Of a DNA stretch of 64,000 nt, positions 61,819-64,000 are shown piece after piece; within the stretch, counting starts at the first letter, position 1; every line of letters begins with the position of its first letter. A model generated the notes under the pieces. It did not search any database. It worked only from the letters and a program-made list of their open reading frames with translations, and was not told the DNA's origin. The position numbers and the translations under genes are program-made. The DNA comes from Paenalcaligenes sp050487225 (GTDB lineage Bacteria; Pseudomonadota; Gammaproteobacteria; Burkholderiales; Burkholderiaceae_B), in assembly GCF_050487225.1 (NCBI RefSeq), contig NZ_JBKQGY010000003.1:186001-250000 (forward strand), written 5' to 3'.

Positions 61819-62136
61819 TCAGGCCTGATCTGCTGATGCCGCGCATCGAGCAAACACAGAGTCAATAATATGGGCCAGTGCAATGTCGCGCTGGCTCAAC
61901 CCATCGGCATCGTGTGTGGTCAACACAATCTCTACTCGGTTATAGACATTGCTCCACTCGGGGTGATGATCATGTTTTTCGGCATGCAAAGCCACTTGCG
62001 TCATGAATGCAAAAGCTTCAGTAAAGTCATGCAGCACAAACGTGCGTCGGATCAACCCGCCACGTTGTGCTTCATACTGCCAGGAAGGCAATTGTTCTAA
62101 TGCTATTTGTCTTTCCTGGTCATCCAATTTCAACAT
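61819..62136 (-). CDS. phhB: 4a-hydroxytetrahydrobiopterin dehydratase
   Basis: A 105-residue pterin carbinolamine dehydratase that removes water from the 4a-hydroxypterin made by PhhA. The active-site motif is AEKHDHHPEWSNVYNRVEIV followed by LTTHDADGLSQRDIALA. The ATG at 62136 has AAGGA nine bases upstream; an ATG at 62142 is only three bases from it. It lies 29 bases upstream of phhA. With the SDR downstream it completes a pterin recycling set. Confidence 0.95.
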   Translation of the reverse strand: MLKLDDQERQIALEQLPSWQYEAQRGGLIRRTFVLHDFTEAFAFMTQVALHAEKHDHHPEWSNVYNRVEIVLTTHDADGLSQRDIALAHIIDSVFARCAASADQA

Positions 62137-62171
62137 GATCATCGTTCCTTGATGGTTACATGCGATGTGGC

Positions 62172-63257
62172 TTATTCAGCTGTTGCTGTGCCCAGCACAC
62201 CGCGTTCAATTTGGTCACGCTCAATGGACTCAAATAGTGCTTTAAAGTTTCCTTCGCCAAAGCCTTCATCGCCTTTACGTTGGATAAATTCAAAGAACAC
62301 AGGGCCTAGTAACGTACCAGAGAAAATTTGCAGCAACAGACGTCGTTGACCACCTTCAGCCGTACCATCCAACAAGATGCCACGTGCTTTCAATTCGTCA
62401 GCGTTTTCACCATGCCCGGGAATTCGCGACTCTAGCATTTGATAGTAGGTGGCTGGCGGCGCTTTCATCAGCGGCACACCGGCTTTAATCAACTGATCCA
62501 CACCGTGGAAGATGTCATCACACAGCAGCGCAATATGCTGTATGCCTTCCCCGTTGAACTGCAGCAAAAACTCTTCGATCTGCCCTGACCCTTGAGCCGA
62601 TTCTTCATTAAGAGGAATACGAATTCTACCATCTGGCGCTGTCATGGCTTTGGAAACCAGACCGGTATACTCACCTTTGATATCGAAATAGCGGATTTCA
62701 CGGAAGTTAAACAGTTTCTCGTAGAAATCAGCCCAGAACGACATGCGACCACGGTACACGTTGTGCGTCAGGTGATCGATAAATTTAAAACCATAACCAA
62801 CAGGGTGACGGTCAACGCCTTCGATAAACTCAAAGTCAATGTCATAGATAGACTGGCCATCGGCGTAGCGGTCAATCAGGTATAACGGCGCACCACCAAT
62901 ACCGCGTATAGCAGGCAAACGCAGCTCCATAGGGCCGGTGTCAATCTCAATGGGCCTTGCACCCAGCTCTAAAGCACGGTTGTACGCATGATGTGCATCA
63001 CGCACACGAAAGGCCATACCACAGGCGCTAGGGCCATGTTCGGCGGCAAAGTACGCTGCTTCGCTATTGGGCTCACGGTTAACGATGAAATTAATGTCGC
63101 CTTGACGGTACAGCGATACGTCTTTTGAACGGTGCTTAGCCACCTCGGTAAAGCCCATCAATTCAAAAGTGCGTTCCAGCAGACCGGGTTCTGGGGACGC
63201 AAATTCCACAAATTCAAAACCATCCAGACCCATTGGGTTTTCAAACAAATCCGCCAT
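62172..63257 (-). CDS. hpd: 4-hydroxyphenylpyruvate dioxygenase
   Basis: A 361-residue enzyme made of two VOC domains that converts 4-hydroxyphenylpyruvate to homogentisate. The iron ligands are H162 (FIDHLTHNVYRGRM), H241 (GIQHIALLCDDI) and E323 (GPVFFEFIQRKGDEGFGEGN), each one residue higher than the numbering I recall for Pseudomonas HPPD. The C-terminal gate helix (ALFESIERDQIERGVL) is intact. AGGAGAAGG marks the start. It is the first gene of hpd-phhB-phhA-SDR and divergent from an Lrp-type regulator. No tyrosine aminotransferase is in the window. Confidence 0.97.
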   Translation of the reverse strand: MADLFENPMGLDGFEFVEFASPEPGLLERTFELMGFTEVAKHRSKDVSLYRQGDINFIVNREPNSEAAYFAAEHGPSACGMAFRVRDAHHAYNRALELGARPIEIDTGPMELRLPAIRGIGGAPLYLIDRYADGQSIYDIDFEFIEGVDRHPVGYGFKFIDHLTHNVYRGRMSFWADFYEKLFNFREIRYFDIKGEYTGLVSKAMTAPDGRIRIPLNEESAQGSGQIEEFLLQFNGEGIQHIALLCDDIFHGVDQLIKAGVPLMKAPPATYYQMLESRIPGHGENADELKARGILLDGTAEGGQRRLLLQIFSGTLLGPVFFEFIQRKGDEGFGEGNFKALFESIERDQIERGVLGTATAE

Positions 63258-63351
63258 AACCTTCTCCTGAAAAACAGACTTTTAGATAGTTTTATTTTAA
63301 GACTCAACCACCGCACTAAAAATGCAAAAACAGCTCAGTTAAACCCTATAA

Positions 63352-63370
63352 TATGCAGGATTCCTGCATA
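63352..63370. promoter_or_regulatory. 19-bp palindrome between hpd and the Lrp-type gene
   Basis: TATGCAGGA-T-TCCTGCATA is a perfect inverted repeat around one base, 22 bases upstream of the Lrp-type start and about 95 from hpd. It is the probable operator for control of hpd-phh and of the regulator itself. Confidence 0.65.
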
Positions 63371-63392
63371 AATTAGGCATTTAGTTAAAGAA

Positions 63393-63872
63393 ATGAATGA
63401 ATTTAAGCTTGATAAGACCGACATACAAATATTGCGCCTACTGCAACTACAAGCGCGTGCCTCGTTTGACGAGCTAGCTTCGCAAGTAGGGCTGTCCTCG
63501 TCTGCCGTATTACGTCGTGTGAAACGGTTAGAAACCGAAGGGATAATTCTGGACTACCGCACCACCATTCTGCCCGAAGCCATTGATATAGGGCTTACGG
63601 CTTATATTAGTGTGCGGTTAGAAAAACAAAGCTCACACGCCAAGAACAGCCCACGTGAAATGTTTAGATCACTGGTGCAGTCATGGTCTGAAGTGGTGAG
63701 CTGTGTCTCGTTAGCAGGCGAAATGGACTACATGTTGCGTGTAGTGGTGCGCGACATGGCGCATTTTTCACGCTTTTTATCCGACAAATTACTACGCCAC
63801 GAGATCGTGCGTGATTGTCGTACCAGCTTTGTGTTGGAATGGGTAAAAGAAGAAAAAGGGCTACCGATTTAG
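63393..63872 (+). CDS. Lrp/AsnC family regulator of the hpd-phh operon
   Basis: A 159-residue regulator with an N-terminal helix-turn-helix (LDKTDIQILRLLQLQARASF, QVGLSSSAVLRRVKRLETEG) and a RAM domain (DIGLTAYISVRLEKQSSHAK, LAGEMDYMLRVVVRDM). It is divergent from hpd with a palindrome between them. An aromatic amino acid is the likely effector, which is inferred from context. In Pseudomonas the phh genes are instead controlled by a sigma-54 activator, PhhR. Confidence 0.92.
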   Translation: MNEFKLDKTDIQILRLLQLQARASFDELASQVGLSSSAVLRRVKRLETEGIILDYRTTILPEAIDIGLTAYISVRLEKQSSHAKNSPREMFRSLVQSWSEVVSCVSLAGEMDYMLRVVVRDMAHFSRFLSDKLLRHEIVRDCRTSFVLEWVKEEKGLPI

Positions 63873-63878
63873 CCCTTT
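63855..63878. terminator. Terminator overlapping the Lrp-type gene stop
   Basis: AAAGGGCT (63855-63862) pairs with AGCCCTTT (63871-63878) with A/T runs on both sides. It can end the Lrp-type transcript and the convergent VOC gene transcript. Confidence 0.75.
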
Positions 63879-63888
63879 CTATACTGAC

Positions 63889-64000
63889 TTAGCCGCCAAC
63901 AGGGCTACACAATTCTACTAACGTCCCGTCGGGGCAGCGTACATACGATACCGCCTGCCCCCACTGTTTGATAATAGGCGCCTCAAGCTCTATTGCCCCC
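63889..64000 (-). CDS. VOC/glyoxalase family protein, C-terminus only (cut by window edge)
   Basis: The last 36 codons of a gene running in from the right. The end reads QWGQAVSYVRCPDGTLVELCSPVGG, split here for reference as QWGQAVSYVRCPDGTLVELC plus SPVGG. The D-G-x-x-V-E-L strand with its metal-binding Glu is the last strand of a VOC/glyoxalase domain. The role is unknown, and the upstream part is outside the window. Confidence 0.7.
   Translation of the reverse strand, partial: GAIELEAPIIKQWGQAVSYVRCPDGTLVELCSPVGG

Noticed and set aside
1..64000. CRISPR arrays, insertion sequences, prophage or toxin-antitoxin genes
   Set aside because: I saw no direct-repeat spacer pattern, transposase, integrase or attachment site; the whole window reads as ordinary chromosomal genes.

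Overview
This window is a chromosomal segment of a betaproteobacterium, most likely a member of the Alcaligenaceae (order Burkholderiales). The housekeeping gene order (TlpA-like, aroQ, accB, accC, prmA, a DUF3426 zinc-ribbon protein and a PfkB kinase on one strand; mpl, yqiA, an RNB ribonuclease, a TonB-like protein, aroE and mtgA divergent from them; ruvX-yqgE-rubredoxin; a ThiD-like protein, thiE, hemL; argJ; rplU-rpmA-obgE-proB) is, from memory, the order seen in Bordetella and relatives. The base composition looks more moderate than in Bordetella, so a lower-GC genus is likely. No genus is claimed. I saw no insertion sequence, prophage, CRISPR array, tRNA or rRNA.

Layout. 1-3.1 kb: an ABC importer for a polyamine-like or similar solute with an enoyl-CoA hydratase-family protein, divergent from an IclR regulator. 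3.1-28.4 kb: conserved core genes for fatty acid initiation, shikimate steps, cell wall recycling, LPS export, thiamine, heme, arginine and proline synthesis, and ribosome assembly. 28.5-32.0 kb: a CSS-EAL cyclic-di-GMP phosphodiesterase and a Na/phosphate cotransporter family protein. 32.0-41.5 kb: a ten-gene catabolic cluster of unknown substrate (M14-like metallohydrolase, glyoxalase-like protein, a NitT/TauT-type ABC importer, hotdog thioesterase, acyl-CoA ligase, MDR and SDR oxidoreductases), with an Lrp-type regulator at its end. 41.7-49.7 kb: a metC-like lyase and an exporter island (Gdx guanidinium exporter under a guanidine-II riboswitch, two EamA transporters, an MdtIJ-like spermidine pair, a LysR regulator, a 14-TM MFS pump), then a class-I glutamine amidotransferase.

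49.8-63.9 kb reads as one phenylalanine/tyrosine catabolic supercluster split into several transcripts. phhA and phhB turn Phe into Tyr, helped by an SDR that resembles animal quinonoid dihydropteridine reductase. hpd makes homogentisate. maiA and a short FAH-family hydrolase would take maleylacetoacetate to fumarate and acetoacetate. scoAB would activate acetoacetate to acetoacetyl-CoA, and AtoE is a short-chain fatty acid transporter. No cupin-type homogentisate dioxygenase (HmgA) is present in the window. The position where it might be expected, at the head of the TRAP-FAH-MaiA operon, is held by a small VOC-fold protein with a complete metal-ligand set. That protein is the best candidate here for an undescribed ring-cleavage enzyme.

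Several regulatory elements are directly visible: tandem ACGA/ACGG hairpins of a guanidine-II riboswitch, palindromes in front of the PAS-LuxR, Lrp, MFS and EamA genes, a leader with two competing stems before the VOC-TRAP operon, and a dozen intrinsic terminators. All function calls come from reading motifs and from memory of the families; no database search was run.
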